From positions 496,001 to 560,000 of the forward strand of contig OZ223205.1 of the NCBI GenBank assembly GCA_965140395.1: 64,000 bases of DNA. Direction: 5' to 3'. Both the position numbers and the translations under genes were made by a program. The DNA comes from Parvibaculum sp002684405. Its GTDB lineage: Bacteria; Pseudomonadota; Alphaproteobacteria; Parvibaculales; Parvibaculaceae. Numbering within the stretch: position 1 is the first letter of the stretch; every line of letters begins with the position of its first letter. Below, in pieces: positions 9,911-19,013 of the stretch. The notes beneath the pieces are model-generated. The model was not told where the DNA came from, ran no database searches, and was given only the letters and a program-made list of their open reading frames with translations.

Positions 9911-11164
9911 ATGAATCCGGTCGAGAGCGCGCCCGCAGCCCTGACAGGGGCGATGTCGGGCGGCGATGTCTTTTTCATTCTGATGGGCGCCATTCTGGTG
10001 TTCGCCATGCATGGCGGCTTCGCCTTTCTCGAAGTCGGTACGGTCCGCCACAAAAACCAGGTGAACGCGCTGGTGAAGATCCTTGTGGATTTCGCCGTCT
10101 CGACCGTCGCCTATTTCTTCATCGGCTACATGGTCGCCTATGGGGTGAACTTCTTTGTTTCCGCGCATGTACTCTCCGGCGCCACGGGCAGTTTCGCGCC
10201 GCAGGGCAAGGATCTCGTGAAGTTCTTCTTCCTGCTCACCTTTGCCGCCGCCATTCCCGCGATCATTTCCGGCGGCATCGCCGAACGCGCCCGCTTCTGG
10301 CCGCAAGTCGGCGCCACCGCGATCCTCGTCTCGCTGGTCTATCCCTTCTTCGAAGGCATCGTCTGGAACGGCAATCTGGGCATTCAGGACTGGATGACCA
10401 CCGCCTTCGGCGCGCCTTTCCATGACTTCGCGGGCTCCATCGTCGTCCATGCCGTAGGCGGCTGGATCGCGCTCGGAGCGGTTTTAATGCTCGGCGCACG
10501 CTCAGGCCGCTATTCGCGGACGGGCAAGCTGCATGCCTTCCCGCCTTCCTCCATTCCCTGGCTCGCACTCGGCTCCTGGATGCTCTGTGTCGGCTGGTTC
10601 GGCTTTAACGTGATGTCCGCCCAGTCGCTCGAAGGCGTTTCCGGCCTCGTCGCCATGAATTCGCTGATGGCCATGGCCGGCGGCATTCTCGCGGCCCTCA
10701 TCGTCGGCAGGAACGACCCCGGCTTCGTTCACAACGGTGCGCTGGCGGGCCTGGTGGCGGTCTGTGCCGGCTCCGACATCATGCATCCCATCGGCGCTCT
10801 CGTGGTAGGCGGTGTGGCCGGCGCCATCTTCGTTGTCATGTTCGAGGCCTGTCAGGACAAGCTCAAGATCGACGACGTGCTCGGCGTCTGGCCACTGCAC
10901 GGGCTGTGCGGTCTCTGGGGCGGCGTCGCTGCGGGCATCTTCGGCTTAGAGCAGCTCGGCGGCATGGGCGGTGTCAGCTTCACGGCACAGCTTTTCGGTT
11001 CGCTCGCAGGCGCGGTCTATGCGCTGGCGGCCGGTCTCGCGGTCTATGCGGTCTTGCGGGCCACCATCGGCATCCGGCTGGACCAGGAGGCCGAGCATAG
11101 AGGCGCCGATCTCTCCATTCACATGATCGGCGCCAACCCGGAACAGGAAGTGGCGGCCCGCTGA
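9911..11164 (+). CDS. Ammonium transporter (Amt family), third and divergent copy
   Basis: 417-aa Amt channel. Twin histidines are H180 (SIVVHAVGGW) and H330 (VWPLHGLCGLWGG). Unlike the other two it lacks a cleavable signal peptide: the first helix begins about residue 18. It carries a VRHKNQVNALVKI loop not shared with its neighbours. The ATG at 9911 is chosen for its aaggag ribosome site; an upstream open frame lacks one. It stands alone as a transcription unit between the glnK-amt terminator and the DapC-like gene. The substrate is presumably ammonium or methylammonium; a sensory or specialised uptake role is possible but not shown by the sequence. Confidence 0.9.
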   Translation: MNPVESAPAALTGAMSGGDVFFILMGAILVFAMHGGFAFLEVGTVRHKNQVNALVKILVDFAVSTVAYFFIGYMVAYGVNFFVSAHVLSGATGSFAPQGKDLVKFFFLLTFAAAIPAIISGGIAERARFWPQVGATAILVSLVYPFFEGIVWNGNLGIQDWMTTAFGAPFHDFAGSIVVHAVGGWIALGAVLMLGARSGRYSRTGKLHAFPPSSIPWLALGSWMLCVGWFGFNVMSAQSLEGVSGLVAMNSLMAMAGGILAALIVGRNDPGFVHNGALAGLVAVCAGSDIMHPIGALVVGGVAGAIFVVMFEACQDKLKIDDVLGVWPLHGLCGLWGGVAAGIFGLEQLGGMGGVSFTAQLFGSLAGAVYALAAGLAVYAVLRATIGIRLDQEAEHRGADLSIHMIGANPEQEVAAR

Positions 11165-11209
11165 CGCGGCCGCCGCCAGGCCTGCCTCCGGGCTGCCTCG
11201 GGGCTTCGG

Positions 11210-11224
11210 TTAACGCCTTTTTAA
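11210..11224. promoter_or_regulatory. CtrA-type binding site TTAA-N7-TTAA
   Basis: TTAACGCCTTTTTAA is a full match to the CtrA consensus of alphaproteobacteria. It lies 206 bp before the dapC-like start and 18 bp before the DnaA box at 11242. Cell-cycle control of the downstream operon, which includes ftsK, is inferred. Confidence 0.55.
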
Positions 11225-11241
11225 AGAATTGCTTTGGATTT

Positions 11242-11250
11242 TGTGGATAA
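11242..11250 (-). promoter_or_regulatory. Perfect DnaA box outside oriC
   Basis: TGTGGATAA (reverse complement TTATCCACA) in the 265-bp gap before the dapC-ftsK genes. Two weaker resembling segments (ATCCACA, TTTTCCAC) follow within 30 bp. It may be a DnaA-regulated promoter or a titration site. It is not near hemE, so it is not the origin. Confidence 0.55.
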
Positions 11251-11429
11251 CCCACGAGGAATCCACAGAGTTTTCCACCTCAAGGGTCGGTCGGTAGCGC
11301 TGGACCGCCGATGCGGGGCTGTTTAAGATCGCCCACGCTTCGCGGCCCGAAGCGCTCCCGAATCCCGCCGCCCGCTACCGGGAGGGCAACCGAAGCACTC
11401 TTTCAACAGGCTTGAGAGCCGGCAGCGTC

Positions 11430-12686
11430 ATGACCGACACGGAGATTCACGGCCAGAAACGGACGGAGCAACGACCGGAGAGCCGGTCGCGCTTCGACGC
11501 GCTGCCCGACAGCCCCTTTCCGCGCCTCAACGCGCTGATCAAGGAAATCGAGCCGGGGAAGCCGCCGCTGATCCTTTCGCTGGGCGAGCCTCAACACCCG
11601 TTTCCGGATTTCGTGCTGAACGAGATCAACGCGAATGCGGCCCTTTTCGGCAAATATCCGCCGATCATGGGGACGCCGGATTTCCGCAAATCCGTGCAGG
11701 GCTGGCTGCAGCGCCGCTTCGGCGCAGGCGACGCACTCGACCCGGATACGCAGATCCTGCCCGTCAACGGCACGCGGGAAGCGCTCTTCAACATGGCGCT
11801 GGTGGCAACCCCGCCGGAAAAAAACGGCCAACGTCCCGCCGTGCTAATGCCGAACCCCTTTTATCAATGCTACGCCGCCGCCGCGCTGGCTGCGGGCGCG
11901 GAACCGGTCTATCTGGCCGCGACGGCCGAAAACCGCTTCCTGCCGGATTTCCATGCGCTCCCGGAGGACCTCCTTGCGCGCACTTCGGTCATCTATTTCT
12001 GCAGCCCGGCCAATCCGCAGGGCGCGGTCGCGGATATGGACTATCTGAAGGGCCTCATCGCACTGGCACGCGAATACGACATCCTGCTTGCGCTCGACGA
12101 GTGCTATGCCGACATCTATGATCGGGACCCGCCGCCCGGCGCTCTTCAGGCCGCGCTTGAGCTTGGCCCGGAAAAACCCGGCGCAGACCCTTTCGACAAC
12201 ATGATTGTCTTTCATTCGCTGTCAAAGCGATCGAGCCTGCCGGGCCTTCGCTCCGGTTTCTGCGCGGGCGGCAAGGCCTTCATGACGCGCTTCCGCGCCT
12301 TCCGCAATATCGGCGCCCCGCAGGTGCCGCTGCCGATCCTCGCCGCCTCCACGGCCGCCTGGAACGATGATGCGCATGCCGCCGCGAACCGCGACCTCTA
12401 TCGCCGCAAGATCGATCTCGCGGAGAGCATTCTGGGCAATCGTTTCGGCTTCTATCGCCCTGCCGGCGGCTTTTTTCTCTGGCTCGATGTCGGCGATGGT
12501 GAGCGGGCGGCGCGCGAACTCTGGGCGCGGGGCGGCGTGAAGGTATTGCCGGGGGCCTATCTCTCGCGCGAAGATTCAATCGGTTATGAAGGCGCGAATC
12601 CGGGATCGGCCTATATCCGCGTCGCGCTTGTCGACAATGAGGAGAAAACCGGCGAAGCCCTAACCCGCATGGCGGAGGTGTTGTGA
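11430..12686 (+). CDS. PLP-dependent class I aminotransferase, DapC-like (succinyldiaminopimelate aminotransferase)
   Basis: 418-aa fold-type I aminotransferase. The cofactor lysine is K266 in HSLSKRSSLPGLRSGF, with N-P in CSPANPQG and the D-x-x-Y of LDECYADIY also present. The sequence resembles alphaproteobacterial N-succinyl-L,L-diaminopimelate aminotransferases, which make a lysine and peptidoglycan precursor in the cytosol. The ATG at 11430 is preferred; an in-frame TTG at 11412 would add six residues. The stop codon overlaps the ftsK start (GTGA), so the two are translationally coupled, tying a cell-wall precursor enzyme to a division protein. Specificity could also be for another amino acid. 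Confidence 0.8.
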   Translation: MTDTEIHGQKRTEQRPESRSRFDALPDSPFPRLNALIKEIEPGKPPLILSLGEPQHPFPDFVLNEINANAALFGKYPPIMGTPDFRKSVQGWLQRRFGAGDALDPDTQILPVNGTREALFNMALVATPPEKNGQRPAVLMPNPFYQCYAAAALAAGAEPVYLAATAENRFLPDFHALPEDLLARTSVIYFCSPANPQGAVADMDYLKGLIALAREYDILLALDECYADIYDRDPPPGALQAALELGPEKPGADPFDNMIVFHSLSKRSSLPGLRSGFCAGGKAFMTRFRAFRNIGAPQVPLPILAASTAAWNDDAHAAANRDLYRRKIDLAESILGNRFGFYRPAGGFFLWLDVGDGERAARELWARGGVKVLPGAYLSREDSIGYEGANPGSAYIRVALVDNEEKTGEALTRMAEVL

Positions 12687-15475
12687 GCGTCTCCTCCGAG
12701 CGTGGCAAGAAGACAAAGTCCGCAAACCGATCCGCCTCCCGCAAACCCGCGACTGCCAGAAACAAGGCAGGCAAGGGGAAAACCGCCAAGGCGGCGGCGC
12801 GGGGCAGCCGGTCGCGCGGCACCGGCACAACACGCGGATCCGCAGCCCGGTCCGCCCGCAACAGGACGAACGGAACAGGTTTGGTAAGACGTTTCCTTGC
12901 GAACCCGCTGAGCTATCTGCCACCCGCGATCCGCGATTTTTGCGCGAAGCGGCTGCAGGAACTGGCCGGCCTCACCCTCGCCGGGCTGGGGCTTTTCGGC
13001 CTTGTAGCTCTGGCAAGCTTCTCCATCGACGATCCGAGCTTCAACAACGCGACCTCCAATCTGCCGGGCAACTGGATGGGATTGCCGGGTGCCTACGCAT
13101 CCGACGTGCTGCTGCAGACGCTGGGCCTGGGCGCGCTTTTCTTCCTGATCCCGCTCATCGCCTGGGGCTGGCGGCTTCTATCGCATCGCGCACCCGGCCA
13201 CCCGGTTTTCCGCGTCGCAGCCTGGCTGGGCGGCACGCTCACCGCCGCCTGCTTCTTCGGCACCATGCCGCGTCTTTTCGACTGGCAGCTCCAGTCGGGG
13301 CTGGGCGGATTTCTCGGCGACATCTTCGCCGCTTTGGGCCTGAGCCTTTTCGTCAATCTCATCGGCGAAGCCGGCGCCTTCGTGCTGACCGCCATCATTA
13401 TGGGCCCTGTGGCTGTGCTGGCGCTCGGCTACGCAATCGACATGCGGCGCGAGGATGTCGCAGCCCTGTTCAGCCGGCTGGCCGATGCGCGGTCGGAACG
13501 CGCGCAAACCCGCCGCGAAGAGCCCGCCGGATACCGCGCCGGCGCCGTCAGCCGTCCCCGCCGCCGCGTGGTGCAAGCGGATGACGAGGACGAGGGGGAG
13601 GAGGACGGCGAGAACATCTTCGACCGGCCCGACCTCGAACCCGGCCGTCTGCGCATGGCGATCTGGACCCTGTCGGACAGCGTCACCGATTTCACCGACC
13701 GGCTGCTGCGCCGGGGCGATTTTGCGCCTCTGAGCGAAGAGGAACGCGAGGCTGCGCGCAGCAATACGGGCTTCGGCCGCCGCGACGCCGACGACGAAGA
13801 GGAAGAAACGCCGCCGCGCCGCAAGAAAGCATCCGCACGCCGCGAACGCGCCGCGAACGCTCAAAGGGTAGAGCCGACCGTTTCAAGGACCGCCCCCAAG
13901 GTGAGCCGCACGGCACAGAAGAAAAAGACATCCAAGCGCGCCGCAGCCGAAGCGCAGCCCTCGCTCGCACTCGATCCGGATAGCCCCTATCAGCTGCCGG
14001 CGCTTTCGCTTCTGACCCCGCCGAAGACGGGCGGCGGCGCAAAAATGAGCGACGAGGCGCTGGAACAGAATGCGCGCCTGCTGGAATCCGTGCTCGACGA
14101 TTTCGGTATCAAGGGCGAGATCATCAATGTGCGTCCCGGCCCCGTCGTCACGCTTTATGAGCTGGAACCCGCGCCGGGCATCAAATCCTCCCGCGTCATC
14201 GCGCTCGCCGACGACATTGCACGCTCCATGAGCGCCGTCTCCGCTCGCGTCGCCGTCGTCTCCGGCCGCAACGCCATCGGCATCGAGCTGCCCAACGCCA
14301 AGCGCGAAATGGTCTATCTGCGCGAGCTGCTCGAAACGCAGGAATATGAGAGCCACAATTCCAGGCTGGGCCTCGCACTCGGCAAGAATATCGGTGGCGA
14401 AGCGGTCATCTCCGACCTGTCACGCATGCCGCATCTGCTGATCGCGGGCACCACCGGCTCCGGCAAGTCGGTGGGCATCAACACCATGATCCTGTCGCTC
14501 CTCTACAAGCTGCCGCCGGACCGCTGCAAACTCATCATGGTCGATCCCAAGATGCTGGAACTCAGCGTCTATGACGGCATTCCCCATCTTCTGGCCCCGG
14601 TGGTGACCGATCCCAAAAAGGCGGTGGTCGCGCTCAAATGGGTGGTGAAGGAGATGGAGGACCGCTACCGGAAAATGTCCAAGGTCGGCGTCCGCAATAT
14701 CGAAGGCTACAACAACCGCGTGAGCGAGGCCGCCGCCAAGGGCGAGGTGCTGGTGCGCACCGTCCAGACCGGCTTCGACAAGGAAACCGGCGAGGCGATC
14801 TACGAGGAAGAGGAAATGGACCTCCAGCCCATGCCTTTCATCGTCGTCATCGTCGATGAAATGGCCGACCTGATGATGGTCGCAGGCAAGGAGATCGAGG
14901 CCGCCGTCCAGCGTCTGGCGCAAATGGCACGCGCCGCCGGCATCCACATGATCACTGCGACCCAGCGCCCCTCGGTCGACGTCATCACCGGCACCATCAA
15001 GGCGAACTTCCCGACCCGCATCTCCTTTCAGGTGACTTCCAAGATCGACAGCCGCACCATTCTCGGCGAGCAGGGCGCCGAACAGCTTCTCGGTCAGGGC
15101 GACATGCTCTACATGGCCGGCGGCGGCCGCATTCGCCGCGTTCACGGCCCCTTCGTCTCCGACGAGGAGGTGGAGAAGGTGGTGAACTTCCTGAAGAGGC
15201 AGGGCGTACCGGAATATCTCGACGCCATCACCGCCGAACCCGAAGGCGACGGCGACGGCCTGTCGCTCGAAGGCGGCGGCTCGGGCGACGAGCTGTACGA
15301 CAAGGCCGTGGCAATCGTCGCACGCGACAAGCGCGCCTCGACCTCCTACATTCAGCGGCGCCTGCAGATCGGCTATAATCGCGCGGCCCGGCTGATCGAA
15401 ATGATGGAGGAACAGGGCGTGGTCAGCCCGCCCAATCATCAGGGCAAACGCGAAGTTCTGGTCGGCGACCACTGA
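12683..15475 (+). CDS. ftsK: DNA translocase FtsK
   Basis: 930-aa septal DNA pump. A very basic N-terminus (residues 1-75) is followed by about four membrane helices (roughly 85-250), an acidic and Arg-rich linker (about 270-450), and the RecA-like motor with Walker A TTGSGKS (about 590-597) and Walker B VVIVDEMADLMM (about 720). The C-terminal winged-helix gamma domain (about 865-925, ASTSYIQRRLQIGYNRAARL) reads KOPS and contacts XerD. It moves the chromosome terminus through the closing septum. The start is GTG at 12683, overlapping the stop of the DapC-like gene and preceded by ggcggagg. The basic N-terminal extension is longer than in E. coli FtsK. Confidence 0.96.
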   Translation: MSVSSERGKKTKSANRSASRKPATARNKAGKGKTAKAAARGSRSRGTGTTRGSAARSARNRTNGTGLVRRFLANPLSYLPPAIRDFCAKRLQELAGLTLAGLGLFGLVALASFSIDDPSFNNATSNLPGNWMGLPGAYASDVLLQTLGLGALFFLIPLIAWGWRLLSHRAPGHPVFRVAAWLGGTLTAACFFGTMPRLFDWQLQSGLGGFLGDIFAALGLSLFVNLIGEAGAFVLTAIIMGPVAVLALGYAIDMRREDVAALFSRLADARSERAQTRREEPAGYRAGAVSRPRRRVVQADDEDEGEEDGENIFDRPDLEPGRLRMAIWTLSDSVTDFTDRLLRRGDFAPLSEEEREAARSNTGFGRRDADDEEEETPPRRKKASARRERAANAQRVEPTVSRTAPKVSRTAQKKKTSKRAAAEAQPSLALDPDSPYQLPALSLLTPPKTGGGAKMSDEALEQNARLLESVLDDFGIKGEIINVRPGPVVTLYELEPAPGIKSSRVIALADDIARSMSAVSARVAVVSGRNAIGIELPNAKREMVYLRELLETQEYESHNSRLGLALGKNIGGEAVISDLSRMPHLLIAGTTGSGKSVGINTMILSLLYKLPPDRCKLIMVDPKMLELSVYDGIPHLLAPVVTDPKKAVVALKWVVKEMEDRYRKMSKVGVRNIEGYNNRVSEAAAKGEVLVRTVQTGFDKETGEAIYEEEEMDLQPMPFIVVIVDEMADLMMVAGKEIEAAVQRLAQMARAAGIHMITATQRPSVDVITGTIKANFPTRISFQVTSKIDSRTILGEQGAEQLLGQGDMLYMAGGGRIRRVHGPFVSDEEVEKVVNFLKRQGVPEYLDAITAEPEGDGDGLSLEGGGSGDELYDKAVAIVARDKRASTSYIQRRLQIGYNRAARLIEMMEEQGVVSPPNHQGKREVLVGDH

Positions 15476-15618
15476 TAAAACAAATGTTTCCCGGGCCGGT
15501 TTACCTCGCCTTTATCCCAGGGGTTCCATCATAAATTCCCGGGAAAGCCGCCGGATCGCCCATAGAACGCCCAATGGATAGCCAGATTTTGCCACAAACC
15601 ATTGCTAGCTTTGATCCC

Positions 15619-16356
15619 ATGTCGAAGCAGCATCACATCCCAGGTGAAAACAACCGCGCCCGTCAGGGCTGGTTTTATGCTGCCGCCGTGATCGGGCTCG
15701 GCATACTGACTTTTGCCGTTCTGAGCGCAGGCACGGCCTCCGCCAATGCCGAAACGCGGGCCGACGCGCCGCGCGAGGAAACTGCCGCGGCGACGGGCAA
15801 ACTGAGCCCCGGCGATATCGCCGCCGTGAAGGAGGTCGATGCCTATCTGAACGGCATGAAGCGCCTTCAGGGTGACTTTCTCCAGATCGGGGCGGACGGC
15901 TCCATGGCACAGGGCAAATTCTTTATCCGTCGCCCCGGACGCGCCCGCTTCGAATATGATCCGCCTGCAAACCAGCTCGTGGTGGCCGACGGCTTCTGGG
16001 TCGCGGTGAAGGAGGGCGATGCACCCGCCCAGCGCATTCCGCTGAGTTCTCTGCCTTTCGCACCCATTCTCGACGAGAAAGTCGATCTCCTGGCCCAGAC
16101 CAACGTGCTCGACGTCGAAAAGGCGCCGGGCGTGCTGCGTATCAAGTTGACCGGCAAGGATGACGGACTGCCCGGCACGGTGACGCTGGTTTTCGACCAG
16201 CCGAACCTTCAGCTTCGCCAATGGGTGGTGACGGATGCGCAAGGTCTCCAGACCACGGTGGCGCTGCGCAATGTCCGCGCCGGGGTGGAAGCCGACAATG
16301 CGCTCTTCGTCCTGCGCGACGACCAGCGCCCCTCCATCGGCGGCTCCAAGAACTGA
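15619..16356 (+). CDS. lolA: Outer-membrane lipoprotein carrier protein LolA
   Basis: About 245 aa. A signal peptide (hydrophobic stretch about residues 17-37, ending near TASANAET) leads into the LolA beta fold: LQGDFLQIGADGSMAQGKFFIRRPG is typical of the first strands, split here by an Asp-Gly turn, and FEYDPP follows. It ferries lipoproteins across the periplasm to the outer membrane. It follows ftsK by about 140 bp, the usual alphaproteobacterial order. The start is uncertain: ATG at 15619 gives a normal signal peptide, ATG at 15574 adds 15 residues, and neither has a clear ribosome site. Confidence 0.88.
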   Translation: MSKQHHIPGENNRARQGWFYAAAVIGLGILTFAVLSAGTASANAETRADAPREETAAATGKLSPGDIAAVKEVDAYLNGMKRLQGDFLQIGADGSMAQGKFFIRRPGRARFEYDPPANQLVVADGFWVAVKEGDAPAQRIPLSSLPFAPILDEKVDLLAQTNVLDVEKAPGVLRIKLTGKDDGLPGTVTLVFDQPNLQLRQWVVTDAQGLQTTVALRNVRAGVEADNALFVLRDDQRPSIGGSKN

Positions 16357-16374
16357 CAACCGTCCAGACTCGGC

Positions 16375-16387
16375 TGTCATCCCGGCT
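16375..16387 (+). repeat. Fragment of the intergenic palindromic repeat
   Basis: TGTCATCCCGGCT is identical to the first 13 bases of the longer palindromic repeat at 49681-49764. It lies directly after lolA, in the same kind of intergenic position. It is probably a decayed copy, though a 13-base match alone could be chance. Confidence 0.35.
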
Positions 16388-16487
16388 ATAGCCCCCGAAA
16401 TCGTCTAATATCCTCGACACCTCCGGTCCGGCGCGTCGTGAGCCTGCTTGACCGGCCCTTGCTCCGCCGTGGTAACCTGACCGTCTC

Positions 16488-17459
16488 ATGAGCCAGAATT
16501 CATCCGTATCGAGACCGGCCCGAAAGCGTCCCGCCAAAAAACGTCCAGTGGTTGGCATACCCTGCGACGTGAAGATGCTCGGGCCCCATCCGTTCCACGC
16601 CGTCGGTGAGAAATACATCGCCGCCGTGGACAGCGCCGCCGATTGTCAGCCCGTGCTGCTGCCCTTGCCGCGCGCGCCGCTGAATGAGGACGTGGATCTC
16701 GACGAAATTTTCGCCCTGTGCGACGGCATCTTCCTGCCCGGATCGCACTCCAATGTGCATCCCTCGCATTATGACGGTCCCGATCCGCGCGAAGGCGTGC
16801 TGCTGGACCCGCAACGCGATGCGCTGACGCTCTCGCTCATCCGCGCCTGCGTGGACAGGGCGGTACCGCTTTTCGTGGTCTGCCGGGGTTTCCAGGAACT
16901 CAACGTCGCCTATGGCGGCACGCTCTTCCAGCATCTGGAAGAAAGCGAGGCCGAAAAGGGCTATGCGCCGCGTTTCGACCATCGCGAGGACAAGAACGCA
17001 TCGCTCGACGAGCAATATGCCGCCGCGCACAAGGTGACGCTGGAAACGGGCGGCACCTTCGAGCGCATTCTCGGCACGACCGAAATCGACGTGAACTCGC
17101 TGCACGGCCAGGGCGTGAACCGCGTGGGCGAAGGCCTTCTCGTCGAAGGCCGCGCGCCCGACGGCACGGTGGAAGCCATGCGTGTCGCCGGCGCAAAAGC
17201 ATTCGCCATGGGCGTGCAGTGGCACCCGGAATGGCACTATTGGGACAATCCCGTATCGCAGGCGCTGTTCGGCGCCTTTGGCGATGCGGTGCGCGAGGCC
17301 GCGGGCATGGCGCCCGAGCCTCCCCGGACCGGAATTTCCGGGCCCGACGAAAATCACGGCAGTCATCCGGGGGACGCCGCAAAGGAAAATCAGGTGTCGT
17401 ATGGCGGCCAGCAACAACAGCAAGCCGGAAACACGCGAAGAACTGATCAAGTGGCTTAA
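16488..17459 (+). CDS. Class I glutamine amidotransferase-like hydrolase (peptidase C26, PuuD-like)
   Basis: 323 aa. The core has the nucleophile cysteine in FVVCRGFQELNVAYGG, the histidine in MGVQWHPEW, and the GIPCDVK start strand of gamma-glutamyl-GABA hydrolases (PuuD). A PuuD would release GABA from gamma-glutamyl-GABA in polyamine breakdown. That role is supported by the PuuA-like ligase downstream, whose start codon lies inside this gene (59-bp overlap), and by a polyamine transaminase 1.5 kb on. The last 50 or so residues are low-complexity, Gln/Gly-rich, and partly encoded by the overlap, so they are probably not functional. The first 20 residues are basic. Confidence 0.82.
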   Translation: MSQNSSVSRPARKRPAKKRPVVGIPCDVKMLGPHPFHAVGEKYIAAVDSAADCQPVLLPLPRAPLNEDVDLDEIFALCDGIFLPGSHSNVHPSHYDGPDPREGVLLDPQRDALTLSLIRACVDRAVPLFVVCRGFQELNVAYGGTLFQHLEESEAEKGYAPRFDHREDKNASLDEQYAAAHKVTLETGGTFERILGTTEIDVNSLHGQGVNRVGEGLLVEGRAPDGTVEAMRVAGAKAFAMGVQWHPEWHYWDNPVSQALFGAFGDAVREAAGMAPEPPRTGISGPDENHGSHPGDAAKENQVSYGGQQQQQAGNTRRTDQVA

Positions 17460-18777
17460 AGACCACCGGATCACGGAAGTCGAATGCATGGTGTCGGATA
17501 TGGCCGGCATCGCCCGGGGCAAGATCCTCCCGACCCGCAAATTCGTCGCCAGCCTCGAAGACCGCACGCTTCGTCTGCCGGAATCGATTTTCGGCCAGAC
17601 CGTGACCGGCGACTATATCGACAGCGACGTGCTGGACGATCTGGAACCCGACATCACGCTCGATCCGGACGCAAAGACCGTGCGCGTCGTGCCCTGGTAT
17701 GACGAGCCCACCGCGCAGATCATTTGCGATGCGAACTACAAGGATCAGTCGCCGGTGCTCATCGCGCCGCGCAATGTGCTGAAAGGCATCCTCGATCTTT
17801 ACGAGGAACGCGGCTGGAAACCGGTCTGCGCGCCTGAGGTGGAATTCTTCCTCGCCGCCAAGAATATCGATCCCGACTATCCGCTGGAGCCGCCCATCGG
17901 CGCCAATGGCCGTCAGGAAAGCGCACGTCAGTCCTACGGCATCGACGCGGTGAACGAGTTCGATCCGATCTTCGAGGACATGTACGATTTCTGCGAGGCG
18001 CAGGATCTCGACATCGACACGCTGATTCACGAATCCGGCGCGGCTCAGGTCGAAATCAATTTCGATCATGGCGACCCGCTGGAAATCGCCGATCAGGCAT
18101 TCCTCTTCAAACGCACCATGCGCCAGGCCGCGCTGCGCCACGGCATCTATGCGACCTTCATGGCCAAGCCCTATGAAGGCGAGCCGGGCAGCGCCATGCA
18201 CATCCACACCTCGATCGTGGATGCGGAAAAAGGCGACAACCTGTTTGCCAGCAAGCAGGGGAGGGACACCAAACTCTTCCTCTCCTTCATTGCGGGCTTG
18301 CAGAAATTCCTGCCCGCCGCCATGCCGCTCATCGCGCCCAACGTGAATTCCTATCGCCGCATCGTGAAAGACCTCGCCGCCCCCATCAACACGCATTGGG
18401 GGCATGAGAACCGCACGGTGGGCCTGCGCATTCCGGATGCGAAGCGCTCGGGCCGCCGCGTCGAGAACCGCGTGCCCGGCGCCGACGCCAATCCCTATCT
18501 CGCCATCGCGGTGACGCTGGCCTGCGGCTATCTCGGCATGGTGAACGAGCTGACGCCGACCCGTGAGATGAAGGGCAATGCATATGAGTCGAAGCGCTAC
18601 GCGCTGCCGCGTCACCTGCTCGACGCGCTCGACCATTTGCGGACGGCAACCGAGTTGCGCGAAGTCCTCGGTCAGCGCTTTTCGCAGGTTTACATGGATG
18701 TGAAGAACACCGAGCATGAAGCCTATCAGCAGGTCATCTCCGCCTGGGAGCGTGAGCATCTGCTGCTGAATGTGTGA
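17401..18777 (+). CDS. Glutamine synthetase-family ligase, PuuA-like (gamma-glutamylpolyamine synthetase)
   Basis: 458-aa GS-fold enzyme. It shows the beta-grasp N-terminus (CMVSDMAGIARGKILP), the catalytic EVEFFL and AAQVEINFDHGD segments, HIHTSIVD, and the PNVNSYRRIV and NRTVGLRIP arginine motifs. The MxSDxxGxxRGK opening and the neighbours (PuuD-like upstream, SpuC-like downstream) favour gamma-glutamylation of putrescine or another amine over housekeeping GlnA. No Tyr adenylylation segment like that of GlnA was recognised. The ATG at 17401 matches the family start; it overlaps the upstream gene in a different frame. Annotation as a plain type III-like glutamine synthetase would be the alternative. 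Confidence 0.85.
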   Translation: MAASNNSKPETREELIKWLKDHRITEVECMVSDMAGIARGKILPTRKFVASLEDRTLRLPESIFGQTVTGDYIDSDVLDDLEPDITLDPDAKTVRVVPWYDEPTAQIICDANYKDQSPVLIAPRNVLKGILDLYEERGWKPVCAPEVEFFLAAKNIDPDYPLEPPIGANGRQESARQSYGIDAVNEFDPIFEDMYDFCEAQDLDIDTLIHESGAAQVEINFDHGDPLEIADQAFLFKRTMRQAALRHGIYATFMAKPYEGEPGSAMHIHTSIVDAEKGDNLFASKQGRDTKLFLSFIAGLQKFLPAAMPLIAPNVNSYRRIVKDLAAPINTHWGHENRTVGLRIPDAKRSGRRVENRVPGADANPYLAIAVTLACGYLGMVNELTPTREMKGNAYESKRYALPRHLLDALDHLRTATELREVLGQRFSQVYMDVKNTEHEAYQQVISAWEREHLLLNV

Positions 18778-18945
18778 GGCATTCCGGGGCGAAGGACGGG
18801 ACTCGCACCCTTGAGGCGCTTCGGATAACATCATGCGCATGCAGCGTTTCATTACCCAGATCGGCAGCAGAACTGGCTTCATGCGCAAGCGCGACCTGCT
18901 GATCCTGTGCGCCCGCATCGGCTACAACCCATAGGCCCGCTCCGG

Positions 18946-18973
18946 CGCGCGGGGACACACCCGCGCGTTCTTT
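18946..18973 (+). terminator. Hairpin terminator after the puu-like operon
   Basis: Eight-bp stem CGCGCGGG (18946-18953) and CCCGCGCG (18960-18967) with loop GACACA, followed by TTCTTTTC. It separates the hydrolase-ligase pair from the transaminase gene, which therefore probably has its own promoter. Confidence 0.75.
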
Positions 18974-19013
18974 TCCGCTGATTTCTTATTCTCTTCGGAC
19001 CCGGAGCAATCTC

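Noticed and set aside
9586..10425. 279-codon plus-strand frame covering the start of the third amt gene
   Set aside because: It is out of frame with the amt gene, covers the promoter region, and its Arg-rich product is typical of a shadow frame.
15487..15546. TTTCCCGGG and CCCGGGAAA inverted repeat (15487-15495, 15538-15546) after ftsK
   Set aside because: The 42-base loop and the lack of a T-tract make it a poor terminator. It may be chance in GC-rich sequence, and no protein target is known to me.
18833..18934. 33-codon frame (MRMQRFITQIG...) between the PuuA- and SpuC-like genes
   Set aside because: No ribosome site at a useful distance, and it ends just before the terminator. Nothing beyond the open frame supports it.
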